Positions 7,179-13,495 of a DNA stretch of 17,193 nt are shown piece after piece. Below the pieces are notes generated by a model. The model saw nothing but the letters and a program-made list of their open reading frames with translations. It did no database searches and was not told the DNA's origin. The DNA comes from Caulobacteraceae bacterium (GTDB lineage Bacteria; Pseudomonadota; Alphaproteobacteria; Caulobacterales; Caulobacteraceae). Position 1 is the stretch's first letter. Every line of letters starts with the position of its first letter. The stretch lies in NCBI GenBank assembly GCA_003136615.1, contig PLFA01000153.1:82029-99221 (forward strand). Direction: 5' to 3'. Made by a program: the position numbers and the translations under genes.

Positions 7179-8240
7179 ATGATCCCGATCCCCGTCACTG
7201 TCCTCACCGGCTATCTAGGCGCCGGCAAGACCACCCTGCTCAACCGCATTCTCACCGAAGACCACGGGCGTCGCTACGCCGTGATCGTCAATGAGTTTGG
7301 AGAGATCGGCATCGACGGCGACCTTGTCGTTGGCGCGGACGAAGAAGTGTTCGAGATGAACAATGGCTGCGTCTGCTGCACCGTGCGCGGCGACCTGATC
7401 CGTGTGGTCCAGGGCCTGATGAAGCGACAGGCCAGCGCCACGCGGGGCTTTGACGCCATTATCATCGAGACCACGGGCCTGGCTGATCCCGGCCCGGTGG
7501 CCCAGACCTTCTTCGTGGACGACGAGGTGCGCGCCCGCACCAAGCTGGATTCCGTGACCACCTTGGTGGACGCCCGGCATGTTCTGGCGACCCTGGATGA
7601 GAGCCGCGAGGCGCGCGAACAGATCGCCTTCGCCGACCAGATCCTGCTCAACAAGACCGATCTGGTTGAGGCCGCTGAATTGACCCGCATTGAGGCGCGC
7701 CTGCGGCGGATGAACCCCTTGGCGGAGATTCATCGCACGGTGCGGGGCGTGATCGATCTGGAGAAGGTGCTGGGCCGGGGCGGGTTTGATCTCGACCGGA
7801 TCGTGGCCCTGGAGCCGGAGTTTCTAAACCCCGAGCATGGCGAGCCTGGGCACGTCCACGGCCCCGATTGCGGCCATGATGACCACGGCCATGAGCATCA
7901 TCGCCATGAGCATGACCAAAAGGTCGGAGGCCATGACCACGGCGATGACGTCGCGGGGGTGTCGCTGCGCCTGGACCGGCCCGTGGACGGGAACAAGATT
8001 TCAGTCTGGCTCAACGACCTGCTTCAGGCTCAGGGCGCGGATATCCTGCGTGCCAAGGGCATCGTGGATGTGAAGGGCGAACCCAGGCGCCTGGTGTTCC
8101 AGGCGGTGCACATGATTCTGGAAGGCGACCTTCAACGCCCCTGGGCCCCCAGCGAGACCCGCGAGAGCCGCATGGTGTTCATCGGCCGAAACCTGGATGA
8201 GGCGGCTCTGCGCGCGGGCTTCGAGGCCTGCGCCGCTTAA
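7179..8240 (+). CDS. CobW/COG0523 family GTPase, putative metallochaperone
   Basis: From ATG 7179 the protein has 353 residues, close to the family norm. It is a G3E-family GTPase: Walker A GYLGAGKT (11-18), the family metal-binding CxCC as GCVCC (C64, C66, C67), ETTGLADP (97-104) and guanine-specificity NKTD (158-161). A histidine- and acid-rich loop spans about residues 220-254 (HGPDCGHDDHGHEHHRHEH), followed by the CobW C-terminal domain. Members bind Zn, Co or Ni and deliver metal to client proteins using GTP; the His-rich loop is typical of zinc-linked members such as YeiR and ZagA. The gene starts 5 bases after the MATE stop with no clear ribosome site, suggesting translational coupling. 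An in-frame extension back to 6987 overlaps the MATE gene and is rejected. Cobalamin synthesis is unlikely, since no cob genes are nearby. Confidence 0.92.
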   Translation: MIPIPVTVLTGYLGAGKTTLLNRILTEDHGRRYAVIVNEFGEIGIDGDLVVGADEEVFEMNNGCVCCTVRGDLIRVVQGLMKRQASATRGFDAIIIETTGLADPGPVAQTFFVDDEVRARTKLDSVTTLVDARHVLATLDESREAREQIAFADQILLNKTDLVEAAELTRIEARLRRMNPLAEIHRTVRGVIDLEKVLGRGGFDLDRIVALEPEFLNPEHGEPGHVHGPDCGHDDHGHEHHRHEHDQKVGGHDHGDDVAGVSLRLDRPVDGNKISVWLNDLLQAQGADILRAKGIVDVKGEPRRLVFQAVHMILEGDLQRPWAPSETRESRMVFIGRNLDEAALRAGFEACAA

Positions 8241-8248
8241 GATAGGTC

Positions 8249-8695
8249 TTAGTTCAGGTTCTCGGCGATCAGGCCGATCTTGTAATAGCCATCCAGCTGG
8301 AGCTGGTTGATGACGGCCATGAACTCGCCGTACTTCACATGGCGGTCGGCGCGAATAAATACCCGCTCATTGGTGGGGTTGGAGACGCCGAGCGCCTTGG
8401 GCAGATCGTAAACCAGCCGGTCCATGGCCGACGCGCGGATGTCGCCCTTGCCGAACGAGACGTAGATCTGGCCCGAGTCATTGATGGAGATGAAGGTCGG
8501 GGGCTTGGCGTTGTCGTTCTTCGGCGGCGTGGCCGGGGGAATGTCGATCTTGATGGAGGTGGTGGCGATAGGCGCGACCACCATGAAGATGATCAGAAGC
8601 ACGAGCATGACGTCCACGAACGGCGTGACGTTCATTTCGCTGTTCTGACCGAGGTCGAACTTGCCGCCGCCGCTCGGACCGATCTTCGCCGCCAT
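8249..8695 (-). CDS. exbD: ExbD/TolR family biopolymer transport protein
   Basis: With ATG at 8695 (GGGAG six bases upstream) the protein has 148 residues, normal for ExbD. A short cytoplasmic start leads to SEMNVTPFVDVMLVLLIIF, which contains the essential proton-pathway aspartate (D28) at the mouth of a single transmembrane helix (about 29-46). A periplasmic domain follows, ending ADRHVKYGEF and LDGYYKIGLIAE, as in the family. ExbD works with ExbB and TonB to energise outer-membrane receptors, while TolR is the Tol-Pal relative; the helix and periplasmic motifs fit ExbD better. No exbB, tonB, tolQ or tolA gene is adjacent, so this copy is an orphan. It is convergent with the cobW-type gene (8-base gap) and divergent from the WD40 gene. 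An in-frame 93-residue upstream extension would overlap the WD40 gene and is rejected. Confidence 0.9.
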   Translation of the reverse strand: MAAKIGPSGGGKFDLGQNSEMNVTPFVDVMLVLLIIFMVVAPIATTSIKIDIPPATPPKNDNAKPPTFISINDSGQIYVSFGKGDIRASAMDRLVYDLPKALGVSNPTNERVFIRADRHVKYGEFMAVINQLQLDGYYKIGLIAENLN

Positions 8696-8761
8696 GCAAG
8701 GCTCCCATTCTGAATTCGCCGGGATGCATTGCGCGGATATTTGCCGATGTAAAGCCCAAGA

Positions 8762-8790
8762 CGCGCTTGCCATACGCCTCGCCAAGCGCG
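8762..8790. repeat. 8-base inverted repeat upstream of the WD40 gene
   Basis: CGCGCTTG (8762-8769) and CAAGCGCG (8783-8790) are perfect inverted copies around a 13-base spacer. They lie in the 120-base region between the divergent exbD and WD40 starts, ending 25 bases before the WD40 ATG. It could be an operator for a dimeric regulator or an RNA hairpin in the leader. Confidence 0.4.
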
Positions 8791-8815
8791 GGGCGCATCG
8801 GCTAAGCGGGGCGCC

Positions 8816-9775
8816 ATGGAATTCACCTTCGACGCCTTCGTGACGGGCATTGCCGAGGATGGCGGTCAGGCCGCCTTTGGACTTGGTGATGGGACCGTCC
8901 GCTGGACCGATGGCGCCGTGACGGAAGCTCATGACGGGGCCATCCTGCGCATGGCGGCTCATCCCTCGGGCCACGGGGTGATCACCGGCGGGGATGACGG
9001 GCGCCTGGTCTGGTCACGTCGGGAAGACGCGGTGGTTCTGGCTGAGGTCAAGATGGGGTGGATCGACGCCCTGGCGGTCTCGCCCGAATCTGGTCTGATC
9101 GCCTTTGGCTCCGGGAAAGTCGTGACCGTTTTGTCGGCCAGTGAGGCCGGTTTCACCCGGCGGTTCGCGCATCCCGCTTCGGTGAGCGATCTGGCCTTTG
9201 ACGCCAAGGGCCGGCGCCTCGCCGCGGCGACCTATGGCGGCGTCGCGCTCTGGTACGCCCGGATCGCCGACCAGCAGCCGGTGATGCTGCGCTGGGCGGG
9301 GCCCCATGCCCGGGTGGTCTTCAGCCCCGACGGCCGGTTCGTGGTGTCGGCCTTGCAGGAGCCGGCTCTGCATGTGTGGCGTGTGGCGGACGGAAAGGAA
9401 GGCCGGATGGAGGGCGCTTATCAGACCAAGGTCCAGAGCCTGGCCTTCGCCCAGGGCGGCGACTGGCTGGCCAGTTCTGGGAGTGAGAAGGCCGTGCTCT
9501 GGCCCTTCATCGGCAAGGACGGGCCCATGGGACGCCAGGCGTTGGAAATGTCCCTGGCCGAGCGGGGCGCGATCACGCGCGCCGCCGCCAAGGGCGACGA
9601 TCTGATCCTGGGGCTCGATTCGGGAAAGATCCTGGCCCTCAATCTCGACACGGATCGCCAGATCCGCGCCAGGCCAAAAGCGGGCCCGCCCATTTCGGCC
9701 CTCGCTATTCTCTCGGATGGCCAGATCGCCTGGGGCGACGAAGCGGGCGGCGCTGGGGTGCTGGCCGCCCCCTGA
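8816..9775 (+). CDS. WD40 repeat-containing protein, cytoplasmic beta-propeller
   Basis: A 319-residue protein with no signal peptide or membrane helix. It is built of degenerate WD40-type blades: GDGTVRWTDG, a GH-like ILRMAAHP before GGDDGRLVWS, VSDLAFDAKGRRLAAATYGGVALW, VFSPDGRFVVSALQEPALHVW and QSLAFAQGGDWLASSGSEKAVLW. About six or seven blades fit the length, so it is probably one closed propeller with little else. WD40 propellers are protein-interaction platforms and rarely enzymes. The nearby cobW-type GTPase suggests a partnership: from memory, unverified, such WD40 genes often lie beside COG0523 genes in alphaproteobacteria. The start codon is preceded only by a weak GGGG. The stop is 5 bases from the convergent transporter gene. 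Molecular function is unknown. Confidence 0.85.
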   Translation: MEFTFDAFVTGIAEDGGQAAFGLGDGTVRWTDGAVTEAHDGAILRMAAHPSGHGVITGGDDGRLVWSRREDAVVLAEVKMGWIDALAVSPESGLIAFGSGKVVTVLSASEAGFTRRFAHPASVSDLAFDAKGRRLAAATYGGVALWYARIADQQPVMLRWAGPHARVVFSPDGRFVVSALQEPALHVWRVADGKEGRMEGAYQTKVQSLAFAQGGDWLASSGSEKAVLWPFIGKDGPMGRQALEMSLAERGAITRAAAKGDDLILGLDSGKILALNLDTDRQIRARPKAGPPISALAILSDGQIAWGDEAGGAGVLAAP

Positions 9776-9780
9776 AGAGA

Positions 9781-10692
9781 TCAGGTGTTGATCACGCTCT
9801 CCGCCAGGACCTGGGCGGAGGCGCGGCGGCGGGTGACGATCGTGACGAAGGTCAGGCAACAGGCCATGCCGAGGAAGGTGTTGATGATCATGGGCATGGA
9901 CATGTCCTCCCGGTGCAGCAGGGTGACGGCCACGAAGATCGCCGTGCCCTCCTGACGGATCATGTGCTCCACCGAGACGGCGATGGTTTCTTTTCGCGTC
10001 AGGCGCCCAAGCTTCGAGACAATCAGAGCGATGACGATCGAGGACAGGTTCATGGCGACCACAATGGCCATGAGGCGGCCAAACGAGGCTTTCAGCACGC
10101 CGAACTGCTGAACCGTGATCATGGCGAAGACGATGCAGAGGACAACGGTGGCCACGGTCTTGATGGTGGGGGCCACGCGGGCGGCCCATCCGGGCGCCAG
10201 GCGGCGGAAGACCATGCCGCAGGCGATGGGGATCAGGGTCACCATGAGAATGTGGCTCAGAGAATCCCACAGCGGAATCTGGATGGGCGCGGCGGCGCCG
10301 AAGGCGTGAACCAGGGCCAGATGGGCGATGAAGGGCAGGGTGAAGACATAGATCAGGCTCAAGCTCAGGCTGATGGAGACCGAGAGGGCCACGTCGCCCC
10401 CGGCGATATCGGTGAGCAGGTTCGAAAGAATGCCGCTGGGCGTCGTCGCCAAGAGGATCAGCCCCACCACGAGGGCCGGGGTCGGGCCAAACAGCACAGC
10501 CAGTAGCGAGCCCGCCGCCGGAACCAGGAAGAGCATGCTGCCTCCCCCCAGCAGGAACGCCCGCCGGCCGCTCACCGCCTTTATGAAGTCGCTGGGGCTG
10601 AGGCCGGTCCCCATGGCGAACATGACCGCCCAGAGGGCTATGGGCAGGAGGACGCTGTCGGAGAGGTGCATGACAGTCTGAATGAGGTTCAT
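9781..10692 (-). CDS. Bile acid:sodium symporter (BASS) family transporter
   Basis: A 303-residue inner-membrane protein with about nine or ten hydrophobic helices, the usual BASS/SBF size. A conserved core motif is seen as TTPSGILSNLLTDIAGGD (83-100), equivalent to the crossover-helix sodium-binding region of bacterial ASBT homologues. A second polar stretch lies in VEHMIRQEGTAIF. Bacterial members carry organic acids such as pantoate, keto acids or sulfonates, mostly with Na+, and bile acids are seldom the natural substrate. The ATG at 10690-10692 overlaps the stop of the upstream oxidoreductase by 4 bases, so translation is coupled and transporter and enzyme probably share a substrate or product. 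This is the last gene of the minus-strand run; no clear terminator is seen in the 5 bases to the WD40 gene. Confidence 0.85.
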   Translation of the reverse strand: MNLIQTVMHLSDSVLLPIALWAVMFAMGTGLSPSDFIKAVSGRRAFLLGGGSMLFLVPAAGSLLAVLFGPTPALVVGLILLATTPSGILSNLLTDIAGGDVALSVSISLSLSLIYVFTLPFIAHLALVHAFGAAAPIQIPLWDSLSHILMVTLIPIACGMVFRRLAPGWAARVAPTIKTVATVVLCIVFAMITVQQFGVLKASFGRLMAIVVAMNLSSIVIALIVSKLGRLTRKETIAVSVEHMIRQEGTAIFVAVTLLHREDMSMPMIINTFLGMACCLTFVTIVTRRRASAQVLAESVINT

Positions 10693-12008
10693 GGGCTCCT
10701 CTGTGAGTTCTGGGGCGCCATGAAGCGGACGACACCCCGCGCGATCCCGGCGGCGGTCATCATCAGGCCCGGCATGTGACGGGCGAAGGCGTAGCCGGCG
10801 ATGGGGCGCGGCGGCTCCAAGGGAAGGGCGGTCTGATGGGCGCCCGGGGCGTGGAGCCAGAGGGCCAGATCGGCGCCAAGGGCGGTGTTTAAAGCCAGGC
10901 CCCGGCCATTGCAGGCCTGGATGGCGATCAGTCCGTCCTCAACCGCGGTGAGACGTGGCAGCAGGCTGGGGTTAAGCCACGCGACCCCCCTCCAGCCGAA
11001 CTCTAGGGGCGTTCGCTCATAGGCCAGCAAGACGGCGATCAGGCGATCATTGATGGCCCGGTCGAGCTCCTCCCGAGACATATCGCGGGATGCTGGAAGA
11101 GCGGTGATCAGCCGTCCCTCGCCGTCGAAACGGATGGAGAAGACATCGGTGGAGGTGTCGGTAAGGGCCTGGCCATAGGGCAGAATTCCGCGCCTCATCG
11201 CCGCCGGCAGGCGGGCGGTCGCCACCTGATAGACCGCCAGGGGCAGAAGGGTCTTTTTCAGCGCGGGATGCAGCCCCGCATTGCCGCCACCCGCGCAAAG
11301 GACCACACGCCGGGCGGTGACGACGCCCCCGGCGGTGCGCACCTCCCACCCGCCACCTCGGCGCATCAGGGAGACCACGGGACTATCCCGAAACATAGCG
11401 ACCTTCTCGGACGGTGTTCGGGCGGCCAGGCCCTGGACGAAAGCCACGGGATCGACGCCGCCACCCGTCGGATCGACCAGACAGGCGCTGTAGCCAAGAG
11501 CGCCGGTCAGGGACCGGGTCCGCGCGGCGTCAGCGAGCTCCAGATCCTGACGAAACGGGGCCCACTCCGCGATAAGAGATCGCAGACGCTCCTCGCCCTC
11601 CCCGCCCGCGACGGGGTTCAAGAACCCGTGCGCTTGGGCGTCGCACGCAATCCCCTCCCCCGTCGCCAGATCAAAGAGGCGCTGACCTGCCACGGCGACA
11701 AGCCTCAGGAACCGCTCGCCCCCCTCTGCGCCGAGGCGCGCGATAACGCTGGCCGGGGTGTTGCGCACCAGCTGCGGGGCGATGACGCCGGCGCTGGCGG
11801 CCGTTGCGGCGAAGGGCTGGCGCGAGGCCTCAAGCACCACGGCCTCGCTGCCGGCGGCGGCGAGGTGGAAGGCCAGGGATGTGCCCGCCGCCCCCGCGCC
11901 CACAATGGCGATGTCGGTATCGAGGGTTCCCTGGAACGGGGCGGTGGCGGGGGGCGGCCGATTGCGCGCGATCCAGAGGGAGGTCCCCCAGGCGGGGGCC
12001 GGAGTCAT
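10689..12008 (-). CDS. FAD-dependent oxidoreductase, D-amino acid oxidase/OrdL-like (DAO family)
   Basis: Starting at ATG 12008 the protein has 439 residues. An FAD Rossmann motif, DIAIVGAGAAGTSLAFHLA, has GxGxxG at 37-42 and the ribose-binding acid at E60. The DAO fold follows with SAGVIAPQLV, GGGVDPVAFVQGL, RRVVLCAGGGN and a C-terminal FAD loop, IQACNGRGLALNTALGADLA. The family includes gamma-glutamylputrescine oxidase (PuuB), glycine oxidase and DadA-type dehydrogenases, which oxidise C-N bonds of amines or amino acids. Which substrate applies here is unknown. The frame is open back to 12374, but that part overlaps the DUF3830 gene and reads as its shadow, so it is excluded; the ribosome site at 12008 is weak. 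The gene lies between DUF3830 (26 bases) and the BASS transporter (4-base overlap), suggesting one transcript. Confidence 0.85.
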   Translation of the reverse strand: MTPAPAWGTSLWIARNRPPPATAPFQGTLDTDIAIVGAGAAGTSLAFHLAAAGSEAVVLEASRQPFAATAASAGVIAPQLVRNTPASVIARLGAEGGERFLRLVAVAGQRLFDLATGEGIACDAQAHGFLNPVAGGEGEERLRSLIAEWAPFRQDLELADAARTRSLTGALGYSACLVDPTGGGVDPVAFVQGLAARTPSEKVAMFRDSPVVSLMRRGGGWEVRTAGGVVTARRVVLCAGGGNAGLHPALKKTLLPLAVYQVATARLPAAMRRGILPYGQALTDTSTDVFSIRFDGEGRLITALPASRDMSREELDRAINDRLIAVLLAYERTPLEFGWRGVAWLNPSLLPRLTAVEDGLIAIQACNGRGLALNTALGADLALWLHAPGAHQTALPLEPPRPIAGYAFARHMPGLMMTAAGIARGVVRFMAPQNSQRSP

Positions 12009-12034
12009 GGTGGGACCCAGGGCGGCTAAGGCGT

Positions 12035-12517
12035 TCAAAGGATCTGGCTGAAGGTCAGGCGACAGGCGCCCGCCCGGCGGATGGTCATGCAGCCGGCGCG
12101 ATAGGCCTCGAAATCCTCGGGGTGGACGATGGCGCAGACCGAGGCCATGACCCAGCCCATGGGCATGAACAGGCGCGCGCCGGGGCCATAGAAGAGCCCG
12201 ATATCGAAGAAGGCGAAAGGCTGGCCCTTGAAGCTGTTTTCCGGGGCGAAGACCACGGCGATCTCCCCGGACTCGGGAAAACTGGTGGCATTCTCCGCAA
12301 AGGCGCCTCCCGCGAGCGCGCCCGGCGGAAAGGCCGTGGCGGGGACGGGACAGGAGATCTCCGGGCCCGTCCACATGGCGTGGATCGCGTCAAATGCCGC
12401 GCCGGTCCCAGCCAGGGACCACATGGCCTCGGCCGCGCGCGGCGCCTTATCGTCGAGCAAGCTCAGGCGGCACTGGAGGCCCGCGCCCGGTTCGGTCAGC
12501 CTTATCTCTCGTGGCAC
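12035..12517 (-). CDS. DUF3830 family protein (cyclophilin-like fold)
   Basis: A 160-residue cytoplasmic protein with no signal peptide. The pattern fits DUF3830: an opening strand (REIRLTEPG), LLDDKAPRAAEAMWSLAG, a His-containing strand near IHAMWTGPEI (45-54), the family hallmark ENATSFPESGEIAVVF (75-90), and a final segment with GPGARLF and MGWVMASVCAI. Members are thought to adopt a cyclophilin-like beta-barrel, but no activity is established; as recalled, they tend to occur with amidase, racemase or transporter genes. The start is GTG 12517, with AGGGGG upstream separated by the palindrome TTAGATCTAA. It appears to head a three-gene unit with the oxidoreductase and the BASS transporter. 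It lies 48 bases downstream of ccmD on the same strand, so read-through from the ccm operon is possible. Family call moderately secure, function unknown. Confidence 0.75.
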   Translation of the reverse strand: MPREIRLTEPGAGLQCRLSLLDDKAPRAAEAMWSLAGTGAAFDAIHAMWTGPEISCPVPATAFPPGALAGGAFAENATSFPESGEIAVVFAPENSFKGQPFAFFDIGLFYGPGARLFMPMGWVMASVCAIVHPEDFEAYRAGCMTIRRAGACRLTFSQIL

Positions 12518-12527
12518 TTAGATCTAA
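12518..12527. repeat. 10-base perfect palindrome at the DUF3830 start codon
   Basis: TTAGATCTAA is a perfect palindrome directly abutting the GTG start of the DUF3830 gene on the minus strand, between it and the ribosome-binding AGGGGG. It is AT-rich in very GC-rich surroundings. It could be a small operator or chance. Confidence 0.3.
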
Positions 12528-12565
12528 CCCCCTAAAAAATCGGCGCCGCTGACAGGATGCGTCCC

Positions 12566-12721
12566 TTATCTTTCGGTCTCCAGACGCTCCGCCCGCCGCT
12601 TCCATCGCCGGGCGCGGAGCACCGTGTCGAGGATCATCCAGGCAAAGCCCAGGGCGCTAACGCCATAGGCCGGCCAGATATAGAGCGCGTATTTGCCCCC
12701 CGGCAGGACAAGCGGAGTCAC
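12566..12721 (-). CDS. ccmD: Heme exporter protein CcmD
   Basis: A 51-residue protein with one transmembrane helix (YALYIWPAYGVSALGFAWMI, about 11-30) followed by a basic tail (RARRWKRRAERLETER). This is the standard CcmD build. CcmD is a small inner-membrane subunit that helps release heme-loaded CcmE from the CcmABC complex in System I cytochrome c maturation. The start is GTG 12719-12721, overlapping the ccmC stop by 4 bases (GTGA), so translation is coupled. A longer in-frame version from 12793 would overlap ccmC heavily and is rejected. Assignment rests on size, topology and position after ccmC. Confidence 0.85.
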   Translation of the reverse strand: MTPLVLPGGKYALYIWPAYGVSALGFAWMILDTVLRARRWKRRAERLETER

Positions 12722-13440
12722 CGGAGCGCGGCCTGCAGGGCCAGGGCGGTGGCGCGGCGGCGCCAGACTTCCGCCCGGGTGCGAGCGAGCCACAGGGCCC
12801 CGAAGGCGAAGCTATAGCCAGCGCCGGTGAGGAGGAGGGGCAGCAGATAGACAGGCGCCAGGGCCGGGCCGCCGGGGCGTAGGATGGATTCGCCCTGGTG
12901 CAGGGTGTTCCACCATTCCACGGAGAAGTGGATGATGGGCAGATTGATCAGGCCGATGAGGGCCAGGATCTCTCCCGCACGGGCGGCCTTGGCCTCATCA
13001 TCGATGCTGGCGCGGAGGGCCAGATAAGCCAGGAACAGCAGGAAGAGCACGAGCACCGAAACGAGGCGAGCATCGCCCCAGACCCACCAGGCGCCCCACA
13101 TGGGACGGCCCCAGAGCGAGCCGGTGACCAGGGCAAGGCCTGTGAAGGCGGCGCCCAGGGGGGCTGCGGCCTTGGCGGCCTGATCAGCCAGGGCGTGGCG
13201 AAAGACCAGGGAGATGAAACTCGCCCCGCCGAGGCACCCATAGGCCAGCATAGCCGCCCAAGCCGCGGGCACATGGACGAACATGATCCAGACCGTATCG
13301 CCCTGCTGGTAGTCCGGCGGCGCGGAGAGGCCCAGGGTGAGACCCGCCCCGGTCAGAAGGAGGGCCGCCAAACCCAGGATCGGCGCGGCCCAACGCGAGA
13401 AGGCCATGAACCGGAGGGGATTGGCCAGGGCGGCGAACAT
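12718..13440 (-). CDS. ccmC: Heme exporter/handling protein CcmC
   Basis: A 240-residue inner-membrane protein with six hydrophobic helices, the usual CcmC length. CcmC binds heme and presents it to CcmE on the periplasmic face. The two axial-ligand histidine regions are visible: H56 in MFVHVPAAW and H171 in IIHFSVEWWNTLHQG. The tryptophan-rich heme-handling segment is at 110-126: SLWGRPMWGAWWVWGDARL. The family pattern there is WGxWWxWDxRL, so this copy has one extra glycine (G122) between the last Trp and the Asp. The DNA reads through cleanly, so no frameshift is involved. AGGG lies 8 bases before ATG 13440. The gene is followed by ccmD with a 4-base overlap and preceded by a Spy-like gene across a 55-base gap that holds a hairpin. 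Confidence 0.93.
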   Translation of the reverse strand: MFAALANPLRFMAFSRWAAPILGLAALLLTGAGLTLGLSAPPDYQQGDTVWIMFVHVPAAWAAMLAYGCLGGASFISLVFRHALADQAAKAAAPLGAAFTGLALVTGSLWGRPMWGAWWVWGDARLVSVLVLFLLFLAYLALRASIDDEAKAARAGEILALIGLINLPIIHFSVEWWNTLHQGESILRPGGPALAPVYLLPLLLTGAGYSFAFGALWLARTRAEVWRRRATALALQAALR

Positions 13441-13462
13441 GGGGTTTGCCCTATGCCGTCAC

Positions 13463-13489
13463 AGGGGACCGCGCAAGCCGCGATCCCCT
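13463..13489 (-). other. Hairpin between the Spy-like gene and ccmC
   Basis: AGGGGA (13463-13468) pairs with TCCCCT (13484-13489), and after one mismatch CGCG pairs with CGCG around a 5-base loop. No T-run follows on either strand. It may be a processing or stabilising hairpin, or a Rho-linked end, between the Spy-like gene and ccmC. Confidence 0.4.
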
Positions 13490-13495
13490 CGCCGA

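Noticed and set aside
8696..8974. 93-residue N-terminal extension of ExbD
   Set aside because: It runs into the divergent WD40 gene; the ATG at 8695 has a good ribosome site and gives normal ExbD length.
9014..10735. 573-residue minus-strand open frame
   Set aside because: It overlaps the WD40 and BASS genes in another frame, is rich in His, Pro, Arg and Gly without domains, and is typical of shadow frames in GC-rich DNA.
12009..12374. N-terminal extension of the FAD oxidoreductase frame
   Set aside because: It overlaps the DUF3830 gene in another frame and reads as Arg/Gly/Pro-rich shadow; the Rossmann motif fits a start at 12008.
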